DNA of 64,000 bases from Paraburkholderia sp. BCC1884 (GCF_900996225.1 NZ_CAAJGL010000068.1:310001-374000); one strand, 5' to 3'. Counted from the stretch's first letter, positions 37,383 through 47,316 are shown. Numbers and translations: made by a program. The notes: generated from the letters alone by a model not told the origin.

Positions 37383-38801
37383 CTAAAGGCGAGGGTTGGC
37401 CAGCACGTAAAACAGCCCGGCCGAAAGTGCCATCGTGACGGGTAGCGTCACGATCCAGGTCAGAACGATACGCACCAGCATGCCGCGTTGAACCCCCTGA
37501 CCGCCCACGGCCATCGTCCCCGCAATGCCCGACGTGATGATGTGTGTGGTGCTGACCGGCAGTCCGGTGACCCCCGCCGTTCCGATCAACAGGGAGCCGA
37601 CCAGTTCCGCGCTGGCGCCCTGGCCGGGCGTCATGTGCTGTTTGCCGATGCGCTCGCCGAGCGTGCGCACGACCCGCTTGTACCCGACCATGGTGCCGAT
37701 GCCGAGACAAAGTGCGCTCAACATGCGAACCCAGAGCGGCGCGTATTGGACCGGCAGGCTCATCTGTTTAAGAAGATCGGCGGCCTGTTTCTTGTCGGCC
37801 GGCGTCGCGGCTTTGACCTCGCCAACGTGTTTCATCTGCGACACCACCTCGTAGATGGCACCGCGCAACTGGGCGCGCGTTGCGCGCTCTGCGCCGCCCG
37901 CCTGGTCCCTGGATTGCAACTCCGACGCCTGTTTCTGCAGCGAAGGCCTGGCGTCGCGCAACATTTCAGCCGCTTGCAGCGCGTGCGGTTTGACGTCGTC
38001 GCCATACTTTTCGATCAGCGGAATGGCAACTGCGGCGTGGTCGCTCAATTGCGTCAACTGGCCCGTGGCGTCCGGGTTCAGGGCGTACGCGGCGGGCAGC
38101 AGTCCGATGATGGTCAGCATGATGAGGCCGATACTTTTCTGGCCATCGTTCGTGCCGTGGGAAAAACTGACCGAGGTGCACGTAAGGATCAGCAGGCCGC
38201 GTAACCACCAGACTGGCGGTTGTCCTTCTTTGGGCGGTTCGAACAGGTGTCCACGGCGTATCACCAGCCGCAACAGCCCGTAGAGGCCGCCGGCCAGCAG
38301 AAAGCCGAGAACCGGCGACAACGCGAGCCCTTCGAGCACGGTGACGATCTGCTTCCAGTCCACGCCCTGAACCACGCTACGCGACTTCAGCAGCGCATCG
38401 GCGATGGCGACACCGATCAACGCCCCGATGATGCAATGCGAGCTGCTGTTGGGAATGCCGAACGCCCACGTCAGCACGTTCCAGAAGAGGGCCGAGGCGA
38501 ATATCGATACCAGCATGGGCACGGCGGGGGCGCCGTCGGGCGGCGTCAGCACGTCGGGAGGCAGAATTTCGACCAGCGCATAGGCGACGGCGATGCCGCC
38601 CACCATCACGCCGATGAAGTTCAACAGGCCCGACCAGATCACCGCTTGCACGGGTTTGAGGGATTGCGTATAGATAACTGTCGCGACGGCATTCGAGGTG
38701 TCGTGAAAGCCATTGGTCGCTTCGAATACCAGGACCATGACGAGGCACACCACCAGCATGCCGACGACGATACTTGAAGACGGAGTGAAGTGAACGAGCA
38801 T
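37383..38801 (-). CDS. Inorganic phosphate transporter, PiT family
   Basis: A 472-residue inner-membrane symporter. The two inverted PHO4 signatures are present: ATNGFHDTSNAVATVIYTQS near residue 28 and the late GASAELVGSLLIGTAGVTGL near 405. A large cytoplasmic loop (about 245-345, rich in Gln and Ala) separates the halves. It imports phosphate, probably as a metal-phosphate complex, with protons. Unlike many Pit genes, no DUF47/PhoU-like partner is next to it. Confidence 0.92.
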   Translation of the reverse strand: MLVHFTPSSSIVVGMLVVCLVMVLVFEATNGFHDTSNAVATVIYTQSLKPVQAVIWSGLLNFIGVMVGGIAVAYALVEILPPDVLTPPDGAPAVPMLVSIFASALFWNVLTWAFGIPNSSSHCIIGALIGVAIADALLKSRSVVQGVDWKQIVTVLEGLALSPVLGFLLAGGLYGLLRLVIRRGHLFEPPKEGQPPVWWLRGLLILTCTSVSFSHGTNDGQKSIGLIMLTIIGLLPAAYALNPDATGQLTQLSDHAAVAIPLIEKYGDDVKPHALQAAEMLRDARPSLQKQASELQSRDQAGGAERATRAQLRGAIYEVVSQMKHVGEVKAATPADKKQAADLLKQMSLPVQYAPLWVRMLSALCLGIGTMVGYKRVVRTLGERIGKQHMTPGQGASAELVGSLLIGTAGVTGLPVSTTHIITSGIAGTMAVGGQGVQRGMLVRIVLTWIVTLPVTMALSAGLFYVLANPRL

Positions 38802-39020
38802 TCGCGCTGCCGCAGTGTCGGAGGGAAAAATCGCGGATGTCGGCCAGTTGCTCCGTGAATGCGAACACTCGATCGTAAGGCTGCTTCATGAAGCTTTTGT
38901 TACGGCGAGGCGACGCCATCAGTAAAATACATTACTGCGCCGGCATGCCCAGGCTTGCATACTCGATGCTGCAAGGCCCGGACGCCGGGCGCTGTGTTCG
39001 AAACCTGAAGGAGACACCCG

Positions 39021-40271
39021 TTGACCACCTTCCTCCTACGTAACGGCGCGCTTCTCGATCCCACCCGTCCTGATCTGCTCGAAGGGCACGAGGTTCTGGT
39101 CGAAGACGGGTTTGTGCGCGAAGTGTCCGACAAGCCGATCACGAGCCGCAGCGCACAGGTCATCGACGTGAAAGGCAAAACGATCATGCCGGGCCTGATC
39201 GACCTGCATGTGCATGTCGTCGCGATCGAATTCAATCTGCCGCGCGTCGCAACCTTGCCCAATGTGCTGGTGACCCTGCGCGCCGTGCCGATCATGCGAG
39301 CGATGCTGCGCCGGGGCTTCACCACCGTGCGCGATGCAGGCGGCGCGGGGTATCCGTTCAAGCAGGCGGTGGAGTCGGGACTCGTCGAAGGTCCGCGGCT
39401 CTTCGTATCGGGGCGTGCGCTGAGCCAGACCGGCGGTCACGCGGACACGCGCGCGCGCACCGACTATATGCCGCCCGACGCCCCTTGCGGATGCTGCGTG
39501 CGGGTCGGCGCGCTGGGCCGCGTCGCGGACGGGGTCGACGAAGTGCGCCGAGCCGTGCGCGAGGAACTGCAGATGGGCGCCGATCAGATCAAGATCATGG
39601 CCTCGGGCGGCGTGGCTTCGCCGACCGATCCGGTCGGCGCATTCGGCTACTCCGAAGACGAGATCCGCGCGATCGTAGGCGAAGCCCAGGGCCGCGGCAC
39701 CTATGTGCTGGCACATGCCTATACGCCGGCGGCGATCGCCCGCGCAGTGCGCTGCGGCGTGCGCACGATCGAACACGGCAATCTGATCGACGACGAAACG
39801 GCGCGCCTCGTGGCCGAGCACGGCGCGTACGTCGTGCCGACGCTCGTCACCTACGACGCGCTCGCCAGCGAAGGCGAAAAATACGGCTTGCCGCCCGCCA
39901 GCATCGCCAAGATCGCGGACGTGCATGGCGCCGGTCTGCAATCGATCGAAATCATGAGGCGCGCCGGAGTCAAGATGGGCTTCGGCACCGATCTGCTCGG
40001 CGAAGCGCAGCGCCTGCAAAGCGACGAGTTCAGGATTCTCGCGGAGGTCATGTCGCCGGCCGAGGTGATCGCGAGCGCAACCCTCATCGGCGCCGAGGTA
40101 CTCGGTATGCAGGACAAGCTCGGCCGGATCATGCCGGGCGCCCACGCCGATCTGCTGGTGGTGGATGGCAATCCGCTGAAGTCCGTCGATTGCCTGCTCG
40201 GCCAGGGCGAGCATATTCCGCTTGTCATGAAAGACGGCCGGCTATTCGTCAACGAACTGGACAGCGCCTGA
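39021..40271 (+). CDS. Amidohydrolase family protein (imidazolonepropionase/prolidase-like)
   Basis: A 416-residue metal hydrolase. Metal and catalytic motifs: GLIDLHVHVV near residue 60, the carbamylated-Lys type QIKIMASGGVASPTDP near 190, VLAHAYTPAAI near 230, TIEHGNLI near 250 and FGTDLLGEAQ near 325. The start is TTG 39021, set by AAGGAGACACCCG just upstream. Relatives include carboxypeptidase-type dipeptidases and mycotoxin or carbamate hydrolases. An MFS transporter follows 65 bases downstream, so it likely hydrolyses the imported compound. Confidence 0.85.
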   Translation: MTTFLLRNGALLDPTRPDLLEGHEVLVEDGFVREVSDKPITSRSAQVIDVKGKTIMPGLIDLHVHVVAIEFNLPRVATLPNVLVTLRAVPIMRAMLRRGFTTVRDAGGAGYPFKQAVESGLVEGPRLFVSGRALSQTGGHADTRARTDYMPPDAPCGCCVRVGALGRVADGVDEVRRAVREELQMGADQIKIMASGGVASPTDPVGAFGYSEDEIRAIVGEAQGRGTYVLAHAYTPAAIARAVRCGVRTIEHGNLIDDETARLVAEHGAYVVPTLVTYDALASEGEKYGLPPASIAKIADVHGAGLQSIEIMRRAGVKMGFGTDLLGEAQRLQSDEFRILAEVMSPAEVIASATLIGAEVLGMQDKLGRIMPGAHADLLVVDGNPLKSVDCLLGQGEHIPLVMKDGRLFVNELDSA

Positions 40272-40336
40272 CCGACCGTGACGCACCGTATGACCTCGCA
40301 TCCGTAGTAGCCCAATGTCCCTACTGGAGCCCGTTC

Positions 40337-41707
40337 ATGTCGATGATTGCCGCCCGTATCGAGCGCTTGCCGTTTTCAGGTTTCCACCGCCGTCTGCTGC
40401 TGATGGGCGGCCTCGGCTACACCTTCGACGCGATGGACGCGGCGGTGCTGGCTTTCCTGCTGCCCGTGCTGCGCACCCAATGGGGGCTGACTAGCGTGCA
40501 AACGGGTGTGCTGGGAAGCGGCACGTTCATGGGCTATTTCCTCGGCGCGATGCTCGCGGGCATGCTCGGCGATATCATCGGGCGCCGCAAGGTCATGATG
40601 TACGCGCTCGTGATTTACTGCGTCGCGTCCGTAGCCAGTGCACTGGCGAACGACTGGGGATTCTTCCTCGCGACACGCATCGTCGCCGGGTTGGGAACGG
40701 GTGCTGAAAGCGCGATCGTCGCGCCGTTCCTGTCCGAGTTCGTGGCGCGCCGCTATCGCGGCAGCTTCACGGGGAGCCTCGCGGGGTTCTTCTCCTTCGG
40801 TTTCGTGGCGGCGGCGCTGCTCGGCTATCTGGTGATTCCGCTTGCGCCCAATGCGTGGCGCGCCGTCATGCTCATTACCGCGTTGCCGATTCTCATGCTG
40901 CTCTGGTGGCGTCGAGCATTACCCGAATCGCCACGCTGGCTCGAAGCGCGCGATCGCCACGCGGAAGCCGACGCGATCGTCACGCAAATGGAGGCGGAGG
41001 TGACGCAGGCCGGCGTGCAGCTGGAGCCGCTGCCGCCCGTGCGCGACGCCGCGGTGCCGCTCGCGGCGGGACGGCCATCGATCGTCGCGAACGTCAAAGC
41101 GTTGTGGACGGCAAAGCTCGCGCGCGTCACGGCCATGACGTGGCTCATGTGGTTATCCATCACGTTCAGCTACTACGCGTTTTTCACGTGGATTCCGGGC
41201 CTGCTGGTGCAGAACGGTATGACGATTACGAGGAGCTTTTCGTATTCGCTCGTGATCTATATCGCGCAGATCCCCGGCTATTTTTCCGGAGCGTGGCTCA
41301 ACGAGAAAATCGGCCGGCAGGCAACCATCGCCACTTACATGATCCTCGGCGGCGTATCGGCGCTAGGGCTTGCGTTGACGGGCACGGACACCGGCATCAT
41401 GGTGTCCGGCATTCTGCTGTCGTTCTTCATGAACGGCACTTATGCTGGCGTTTACGCGTATACGCCGGAGGTTTTTCCCACCGACGTGCGCGCCACGGGG
41501 ACGGGGCTCGCCTCGTCGATTGGCCGACTTGGCGCGATTGCCGCACCGATTCTCGTCGGCTACGTTTATCCGCGGCTCGGTTTCGGCGGAGTCTTCGGCG
41601 CGACGACCCTGGTGCTGCTGATCGGCGCGCTGGCGGTGCTCATCATGGGCGTGCCGACGCGCGGAAGGTCGCTGGAAGACATCGCCGCAGGACAAGTCGA
41701 GCAGTAA
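40337..41707 (+). CDS. MFS transporter, sugar/aromatic-acid porter type
   Basis: A 456-residue carrier with 12 segments: MGGLGYTFDAMDAAVLAFLL in helix 1, GMLGDIIGRRKVMMYALVIY at loop 2-3, the RALPESPRWLEARDR motif after helix 6 (sugar-porter/AAHS signature) and the late YTPEVFPTDVRATGTGLASS. ATG 40337 follows GGAG; the long upstream in-frame extension lies inside the amidohydrolase gene. Probably imports the substrate of that enzyme. Confidence 0.88.
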   Translation: MSMIAARIERLPFSGFHRRLLLMGGLGYTFDAMDAAVLAFLLPVLRTQWGLTSVQTGVLGSGTFMGYFLGAMLAGMLGDIIGRRKVMMYALVIYCVASVASALANDWGFFLATRIVAGLGTGAESAIVAPFLSEFVARRYRGSFTGSLAGFFSFGFVAAALLGYLVIPLAPNAWRAVMLITALPILMLLWWRRALPESPRWLEARDRHAEADAIVTQMEAEVTQAGVQLEPLPPVRDAAVPLAAGRPSIVANVKALWTAKLARVTAMTWLMWLSITFSYYAFFTWIPGLLVQNGMTITRSFSYSLVIYIAQIPGYFSGAWLNEKIGRQATIATYMILGGVSALGLALTGTDTGIMVSGILLSFFMNGTYAGVYAYTPEVFPTDVRATGTGLASSIGRLGAIAAPILVGYVYPRLGFGGVFGATTLVLLIGALAVLIMGVPTRGRSLEDIAAGQVEQ

Positions 41708-41756
41708 AAAGCACTCCGCTGCCACACCGTATCAGCCGACCCCAACTTCCTTGAGC

Positions 41757-41810
41757 CGCCCGCGAAAGCGGGCGCACCAACGGACGCACCACGGACGCAC
41801 AACGGACGCA
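41757..41810. repeat. Hairpin and 11-bp tandem repeat after the MFS gene
   Basis: CGCCCGC-GAAA-GCGGGCG (41757-41774) forms a tight tetraloop hairpin; then three 11-bp units CAACGGACGCA, CCACGGACGCA, CAACGGACGCA (41778-41810) and one degenerate copy follow. The hairpin could stop transcription of the MFS gene, though there is no T-run. Confidence 0.55.
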
Positions 41811-41871
41811 TCAGCGGGCGCACAAGCCCGCAGCACAAGCGTTCCGCCCCTCGCACGTCGTTCGACAAAAG

Positions 41872-41925
41872 TGCCATTGAATCTCCTTTTTGTGTAGGGA
41901 CTCGCGTTCCGTCCTCCCCTATTCT
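41872..41925 (+). promoter_or_regulatory. AraC-type activator site and promoter of the decarboxylase operon (site A)
   Basis: TGCCATTGAA, nine bases, TGTGTA GGGACTCGCG, and a -10 TATTCT beginning 48 bp after the first T. The same element and the same spacing occur at 56833 (minus), 58041 and 60497. The -35 position reads GGGACT, far from consensus, as expected for an activator-dependent promoter. It is about 70 bp upstream of the decarboxylase ATG. Confidence 0.8.
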
Positions 41926-41997
41926 TACCCCATCGAGACGACCCGTTGCCGCCGGAGCCTTCAGCCGGCCGCGACGACGACTCATCCACAGGAGAGG

Positions 41998-42972
41998 ATG
42001 TTGACCAAGAAAGTCCCGCTCAAGATCGCGATCGCTGAGCATCCGCATACGTCGGCCATTCGTAACGGCTCCATTCCCATCGAAGGGGTGGACGCCGAAT
42101 TCATCACCGTACAGCCGCAGATCGGCGCGTTTCGCCGGATGGTGCGCGACGTCGAATTCGACGTGTGCGAGTTGGCACCGACTACCTACATCATCGCCCG
42201 CGCCTATGGTGCGCCGTTCGTCGGTCTGCCGGTTTTCGTCGTGCGTCGTTTTCACCATGGCGGTCTGCTGGTGCGCCCGGACGCAGGCATCAAGACCCCG
42301 AAGGATCTCGAAGGCAAGAAGGTCGGTGTGCGCGCCTATTCGGTGACGACCGGCGTGTGGACGCGTCAGGTGCTGATCGACGAATTCGGTCTCGATTCGT
42401 CCAAGGTCACCTGGGTGGTCGACGACGAAGAACACGTCACGCAACTCAAGCTGCCGTCGAACGTCGTGCATGCGCCGGCGGGCAGTTCGCTGGCGGAGAT
42501 GATGGCGTCGGGCGAATTGTCGGCGGGTTTTGCGGCTGCAGCAGGCATCGGCCGCACCGGCGCGCCGACCGGCGGCTGGAAGGAAGTCGAGGCCGACTAT
42601 CCCGATCTGTTGCCTGACGCGACCGAACGCGAAGCGGAGTATTTCGCCCGCACCGGCGTTTATCCGATGCACGGCACCATTGTCGTCAAGGACTCGGTGC
42701 TCGCGGAACACCCGTGGATCGCGAAGTCGATTTACGACGCCTTCGCGCAGGCCAAGAAGGAGTGGCTGGTGCGTCTCGATGCCGGCGAAGCCACTAGCGC
42801 GAGCGACAAGAAGTATCTCGAACTGCGCAAGATCGTCGGACACGATCCGCTGCCGTACGGTCTGCGGGAAAACCTCAAGACGATTGAAACCCTGGAAGCC
42901 ACCGCGTTCAGGCAAGGCCTCACGCCGCGCCGCATGTCGATTCAGGAATTGTTCGTGGACCCGACACGCTAA
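41998..42972 (+). CDS. 4,5-dihydroxyphthalate decarboxylase-like protein (copy 1)
   Basis: A 324-residue protein of the Pht5/4,5-dihydroxyphthalate decarboxylase family, which has a periplasmic-binding-protein fold but works as a cytoplasmic enzyme. Visible features are IEGVDAEFITVQPQIGAFRR near residue 25, FDVCELAPTTYIIARAYG near 52, LEGKKVGVRAYSVTTGVW near 101 and the C-terminal YGLRENLKTIETLEATAFRQ. There is no signal peptide. ATG 41998 is directly behind GGAGAGG. It is the first gene after the AraC-type promoter; a diverged paralogue closes the set at 49809. Substrate: an ortho-carboxylated dihydroxy-aromatic acid, inferred. Confidence 0.82.
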   Translation: MLTKKVPLKIAIAEHPHTSAIRNGSIPIEGVDAEFITVQPQIGAFRRMVRDVEFDVCELAPTTYIIARAYGAPFVGLPVFVVRRFHHGGLLVRPDAGIKTPKDLEGKKVGVRAYSVTTGVWTRQVLIDEFGLDSSKVTWVVDDEEHVTQLKLPSNVVHAPAGSSLAEMMASGELSAGFAAAAGIGRTGAPTGGWKEVEADYPDLLPDATEREAEYFARTGVYPMHGTIVVKDSVLAEHPWIAKSIYDAFAQAKKEWLVRLDAGEATSASDKKYLELRKIVGHDPLPYGLRENLKTIETLEATAFRQGLTPRRMSIQELFVDPTR

Positions 42973-42993
42973 CTCTGGTGAAGAAGACAAACC

Positions 42994-44019
42994 ATGATTA
43001 TTGATTGCCACGGCCATTTCACCACCGTCCCCGCTTCGTTTCGCGCCTGGCGCGCCAGGCAGGTGGAGTTTGCCAACGACCCGGCCAACGCACCGTCACG
43101 CGACGGCGCTCAGGTGAGCGACGACGAAATTCGTGAAGCGATGGTCAACGGCCAGCTCAAGCTGCAACGCGAACGAGGTAGCGACCTGACGCTGTTCTCG
43201 CCGATCGCCGGCCTGATGAGCCATCACCTGGGCAATGAGCGCACCAGCCTGGAATGGGCCGAAGTCTCCAACGACCTCGTGTATCGCGTCACCGAACTTT
43301 ATCCGGACAACTTCGCGCCGGTCTGCCAGTTGCCGCAATCGCCGGGCGCTGCGCCCGCGAATTCGATTCCCGAGTTGCGGCGCTGCGTCGAGCAGATGGG
43401 CTTCGTGGGTTGCAACCTGAACCCGGACCCGAGCGGTGGTTACTGGACCGGCAAGCCGATGACCGATCGCGAGTGGTATCCGGTCTACGAAGCGCTGGTC
43501 GATCTGGATGTGCCCGCGATGATTCACGTGGCCGCTTCGTGCAATCCGTGTTTTCACGGCACCGGCGCTCACTATCTCAACGCCGACACCTCAGTGTTCA
43601 TGCAGCTGTTGCAGTCCGACGTGTTCAAGGATTTTCCGACGCTGCGCCTCGTGATTCCGCACGGCGGCGGCGCGGTGCCTTATCACTGGGGTCGCTATCG
43701 CGGCATGTCGCTGGAGATGTGCGAGCGGCCGCTCGAAGGGATGCTCAACAACGTCTTCTTCGACTCCTGCGTCTATCACCAGCCGGGCGTCGAACTGCTG
43801 ACCAAGGTCATCCCCGCCGACAACGTGCTGTTCGGCTCGGAAATGATCGGTGCTGTGCGCGGCAAGGATCCGGCGACCGGCCAGTATTTCGACGACACCA
43901 AGCGCTATATCGACGCATGTACGGCGCTGACCGACGAGGACCGCTACAAGATTTTCGAAGGCAATGCGCGGCGCGTCTACCCGCGACTCGATGCGCGCCT
44001 GAAAGCGCGCGGCAAATGA
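42994..44019 (+). CDS. 4-oxalomesaconate hydratase, LigJ-type amidohydrolase
   Basis: A 341-residue zinc enzyme of the amidohydrolase (ACMSD-related) group. MIIDCHGHF gives the first two metal His (6 and 8), MIHVAASCNPC and IPHGGGAVPYHWGRYRG supply further His, and LFGSEMIGAVRG has Glu where most relatives have Asp, as in LigJ. Length equals LigJ of Sphingobium. LigJ adds water to 4-oxalomesaconate, the gallate and protocatechuate 4,5-cleavage intermediate. It follows the decarboxylase by 21 bases. Confidence 0.85.
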   Translation: MIIDCHGHFTTVPASFRAWRARQVEFANDPANAPSRDGAQVSDDEIREAMVNGQLKLQRERGSDLTLFSPIAGLMSHHLGNERTSLEWAEVSNDLVYRVTELYPDNFAPVCQLPQSPGAAPANSIPELRRCVEQMGFVGCNLNPDPSGGYWTGKPMTDREWYPVYEALVDLDVPAMIHVAASCNPCFHGTGAHYLNADTSVFMQLLQSDVFKDFPTLRLVIPHGGGAVPYHWGRYRGMSLEMCERPLEGMLNNVFFDSCVYHQPGVELLTKVIPADNVLFGSEMIGAVRGKDPATGQYFDDTKRYIDACTALTDEDRYKIFEGNARRVYPRLDARLKARGK

Positions 44020-44049
44020 CCGGCAACGAGCACCCGCACAGAGACCCTC

Positions 44050-44901
44050 ATGACTTCTTCAATCGTTGATATTCACCCGCACATCATCTCCGACGACGAA
44101 AGCCGCTATCCGCCCGCGCCGTTGTTCGGCAAACGCTCGGACTGGTCGAAGGAGCGTCCCACCACGGTCGAGACGCTGATCGCGGCGATGGACCAGGCCG
44201 GCGTGGCCAGGGCCGCCGTGGTTCATTCTTCGACCACCTACGGTTTCGACAATAGCTATGTCGTCGACGGCTGCGCGAAATACGCGGATCGTCTGGTGGC
44301 GGTGGGCTCCGTCGACGTATTGCAGCCGGATGCCCCGGCGCGCATCCGCGAATGGGTCGGGCTGGGTCTCGGCGGCCTGCGCCTGTTCACCGGCGGCAGC
44401 ACCAAGGAGTTCGACCCGAGCGAGCTCGACGACCCGCGCGCCTTCCCGGCGTGGGAACTGTGCGCCGAACTCGGCCTGCCGATGTGCATCCAGACGGGCC
44501 CCATCGGATTGCCGCAAGTCACGGCGCTGGCGCGGCGCTTCCCGAAGGTGGCGATCATCCTCGATCACCTGGGCCGCCCGGAAGTAGCCGATGGCGCGCC
44601 TTATACGGCCGCGCGCAGCCTGTTCGATCTGGCGTCGCTCGAGAACATCTATCTGAAGCTCACGCCGCGCATCTTCGGCGACGTGAAGAAGGAAAAGGCC
44701 AGCGCGGAAACATTTTTCCCGCGCGTGGTCGAGGCCTTTGGCGCAAAACGGATGGCGTGGGGTTCGAACTACCCGACCTCGCCCGGCACGCTCACGGAGA
44801 TTCTCGCCACCGCGCAAACCGGTTTGGCATGTCTGAATGACGAAGACCGCGCATGGATCTTCGGCAAGACCGCGCAGCAGTTGTATCCGGCGCTGGCCTG
44901 A
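44050..44901 (+). CDS. Amidohydrolase_2 family hydrolase (2-pyrone-4,6-dicarboxylate lactonase-like)
   Basis: A 283-residue TIM-barrel hydrolase: IVDIHPHII gives the HxH pair at residues 9 and 11, VGLGLGGLRLFTGGS near 103, AIILDHLGRPEVADG near 176 and the final MAWGSNYPTSPG with the Asn variant of the usual catalytic Asp region. LigI-like relatives open pyrone lactones. In this cluster it may hydrolyse a lactone formed by ring closure of the cleavage product. Confidence 0.8.
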   Translation: MTSSIVDIHPHIISDDESRYPPAPLFGKRSDWSKERPTTVETLIAAMDQAGVARAAVVHSSTTYGFDNSYVVDGCAKYADRLVAVGSVDVLQPDAPARIREWVGLGLGGLRLFTGGSTKEFDPSELDDPRAFPAWELCAELGLPMCIQTGPIGLPQVTALARRFPKVAIILDHLGRPEVADGAPYTAARSLFDLASLENIYLKLTPRIFGDVKKEKASAETFFPRVVEAFGAKRMAWGSNYPTSPGTLTEILATAQTGLACLNDEDRAWIFGKTAQQLYPALA

Positions 44902-44984
44902 GCTTGCGTCGTATGCGCCTGCCACCCGCGTTGCATGCGGATGACAGGCACACAGAATCAATCCAACTACAGAGACAGAAGCAC

Positions 44985-46265
44985 ATGGAGACAGGCAAAT
45001 CTGGACGACCAGGCAACGCCGGACGCTGGGCCGTCCTCGCGCTCCTCGCGGTCGGTGTGTTGATCTCCTTCGTCGATCGCACCAGCATTTCTTCCACGCT
45101 GGCGGACGCGGGCTTCGTCAAACATTTTGCGCTGACCAACGTGGATCGCGGCTGGATCAACGCAGCGTTCTTCTGGTCGTATGGCCTGTTTCAGGTGCCG
45201 ATGGGTTGGGTAGCCGACCGCTACGGCGTGAAATGGCCATACGCGGTGAGCTTCGCGCTGTGGTGCGTGGCCACTGCGTTGATGGGCGCAGTGACCGCGC
45301 TGGCGAGCCTCGTCGTGATGCGCCTGATCATCGGCATGGCGGAAGCGATTGTGATTCCCGCGAGCTACCGCTGGATTCGCAACAACTTCGACGAAAGCCA
45401 GAACGGTCTTGCCGTCGGCATTCTGGCGATGGGCAACAAGTTCGGTCCTGCGCTCGGTGCACCGGTGGGCGCGTGGTTCATCGTCAACTACTCGTGGCAG
45501 ATGATGTTCATCGCGACCGGTCTGGTCGGGCTGATCTGGTTGGCGCCGTGGTTGCTGCTGGTGCGCAACGATCTGCCGTCGAAAGCGCAACTCACGGTGG
45601 CGAATCGACGCGCGCGCTCGGTCACGCTTGGCAGCATTCTGTCCAGTCCGGTCGTATGGGGCGGCATGATCACCAACTTCTGCTACGGCTACTTCACGTT
45701 TTACTGCATGACGTGGATGCCCGCGTATCTGGTCGAGCAACGCAATCTTTCGATTTCGCGCTCGGGGCTTTACACCTTCTTCAGCTTCGCCGGCATCGCG
45801 ATCGTCGCGGCACTCGCCGGCTGGGCGGCCGACCGGATCATCGCGCGGGGAGCCAATCCGATCCTCGTGCGTAAGGCCTTCACCATCGCCGGCTTCGTGG
45901 GCGGCTGCACGGTGCTGCTCGGCGCCTATGCCCATTCGCTCGGGATGGCGCTGTTCTGGAATGTGTTGTCGCTCTCGCTGCTCGGCCTGACCACCGCGAA
46001 CAACCTGGTGCTGTCGCGTTTGACCTTGATCCCCAAACAGGCGATCGGTCTGGTGACAGGTGTGCAACAGGTGGCCACGAGTCTGGCGGGTGGCGTGGCG
46101 GCGAGTCTGTCGGGTTGGCTTCTTCATGTCAGCGGAAGCTACGACCTGCCGATCATGGTGATCCTGGTTTTTCTGCTGATCGGCGCCCTGGCCACGGCGC
46201 TCCTGTTCCGTCCCGAATGGGCGCCGAAAGTGACCGAAGCGCAGGGCGAGTGGCGGCGCGCCTAG
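44985..46265 (+). CDS. MFS transporter, ACS family (copy 1)
   Basis: A 426-residue 12-helix carrier. The first helix LLAVGVLISFVDRTSISSTL and the loop MGWVADRYGVKWPYAVSFAL place it in the anion:cation symporter family of aromatic and sugar-acid carriers. ATG 44985 is chosen by family length. A close paralogue sits at 52740-54029 on the opposite strand. Lying inside the operon, it probably imports the aromatic acid. Confidence 0.87.
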   Translation: METGKSGRPGNAGRWAVLALLAVGVLISFVDRTSISSTLADAGFVKHFALTNVDRGWINAAFFWSYGLFQVPMGWVADRYGVKWPYAVSFALWCVATALMGAVTALASLVVMRLIIGMAEAIVIPASYRWIRNNFDESQNGLAVGILAMGNKFGPALGAPVGAWFIVNYSWQMMFIATGLVGLIWLAPWLLLVRNDLPSKAQLTVANRRARSVTLGSILSSPVVWGGMITNFCYGYFTFYCMTWMPAYLVEQRNLSISRSGLYTFFSFAGIAIVAALAGWAADRIIARGANPILVRKAFTIAGFVGGCTVLLGAYAHSLGMALFWNVLSLSLLGLTTANNLVLSRLTLIPKQAIGLVTGVQQVATSLAGGVAASLSGWLLHVSGSYDLPIMVILVFLLIGALATALLFRPEWAPKVTEAQGEWRRA

Positions 46266-46329
46266 CAATCACAGCATCAGCCGGCGTGACCGGCTTTGTT
46301 GAACACATTAATTTACAGAGAAACCACAC

Positions 46330-47316
46330 ATGGCGAAGATTGTATTCGGGATGGCCGTGCCGCACAGCGGCATGCTGGGTCAGGCACCGGAAGACTGGCT
46401 GAAGAACGGCGAGCGGGATCGTAACAATCCGGAATTGTGGTTCCGCAATCGGACCTGGACCTACCCGGAACTGGAAGCGCATCGCGAAGCCGCCTTCGAG
46501 CCTTTCCTGACGCTCGAGGAACGCACCGCACGTGCTGCTCGCTGCCGCACCGCGCTCGATACGATGGCCGCCGCCTACCGCGCCGCGGACATCGACGTCG
46601 CGATCATTCTGGGCAAAGACCAAAAGGAGATCTTCACGGACTTCTCGCCTTCGATCGCCATTTATAGCGGTGCGGACGTGCACAACGGTCCGCCGCAGCG
46701 CAGCGTCTACGCGCCGGACCATCACGTTACGCACGAATGCCATCCCAAGCTGGCCAGGTACCTCATCGATCACTTCCAGGGTGAGGGCTTCGATCTGACG
46801 GATCTGTTTGCATGGCCCGACAACGTGTGGATGAAGCCGCTGCCCGAGTATCCGGTCGTGCCGCATGCGTATAGCTTCGTCTATCACCAGATCATGGGCG
46901 ACAACCCGCCGCCGCACGTGCCGGTCATCATGAACTGCTTCTATCCGCCTACGCAGCCCTCGATGTCGCGCTGCATCGAATTCGGCCGCGTGTTGCGCGA
47001 CGCCATCACGGCGTGGCCCGAAGACGTGCGCGTCGGCATTTTCGCGTCGGGGGGGTTGTCCCACTTCGTCAACGACGAAGAGTTCGATCACAGCATCATC
47101 AAGATGCTGGCCGACTACGACTACGACGCCCTCGCCGCGGTGGACGATCGCTCGTACCAGTCGGGCACCTCCGAAATCAAGCTTTACGTGAGCGTGATGA
47201 AAGCGGTGCAGGAAACGGGCGCCGAGATGACGCTGGTCGACTACGTGCCCTGCTGGCGCACGCCCGCCGGCACCGGCGAAGGCATGGGATTCATGTACTG
47301 GAAAGCCGCCGACTGA
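46330..47316 (+). CDS. LigB-type (class III) extradiol ring-cleavage dioxygenase
   Basis: A 328-residue Fe(II) dioxygenase of the LigB superfamily. The iron-ligand His is in FGMAVPHSGML (residue 12), with DHHVTHECHP near 138 and a Glu in YQSGTSEIKLYV near 282; GIFASGGLSHFVNDEEFDHS near 238 is the conserved active-site segment. The opening VPHSGMLGQAPEDWLKNGER recalls DesZ-like (3-O-methylgallate) and gallate enzymes more than the protocatechuate LigB. No LigA-like small subunit is nearby. It should cleave the catecholic product of decarboxylation. Confidence 0.85.
   Translation: MAKIVFGMAVPHSGMLGQAPEDWLKNGERDRNNPELWFRNRTWTYPELEAHREAAFEPFLTLEERTARAARCRTALDTMAAAYRAADIDVAIILGKDQKEIFTDFSPSIAIYSGADVHNGPPQRSVYAPDHHVTHECHPKLARYLIDHFQGEGFDLTDLFAWPDNVWMKPLPEYPVVPHAYSFVYHQIMGDNPPPHVPVIMNCFYPPTQPSMSRCIEFGRVLRDAITAWPEDVRVGIFASGGLSHFVNDEEFDHSIIKMLADYDYDALAAVDDRSYQSGTSEIKLYVSVMKAVQETGAEMTLVDYVPCWRTPAGTGEGMGFMYWKAAD

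Noticed and set aside
39485..40336. In-frame extension of the MFS gene through the amidohydrolase
   Set aside because: Arg-rich nonsense without a membrane segment; ATG 40337 has GGAG and starts the normal first helix.
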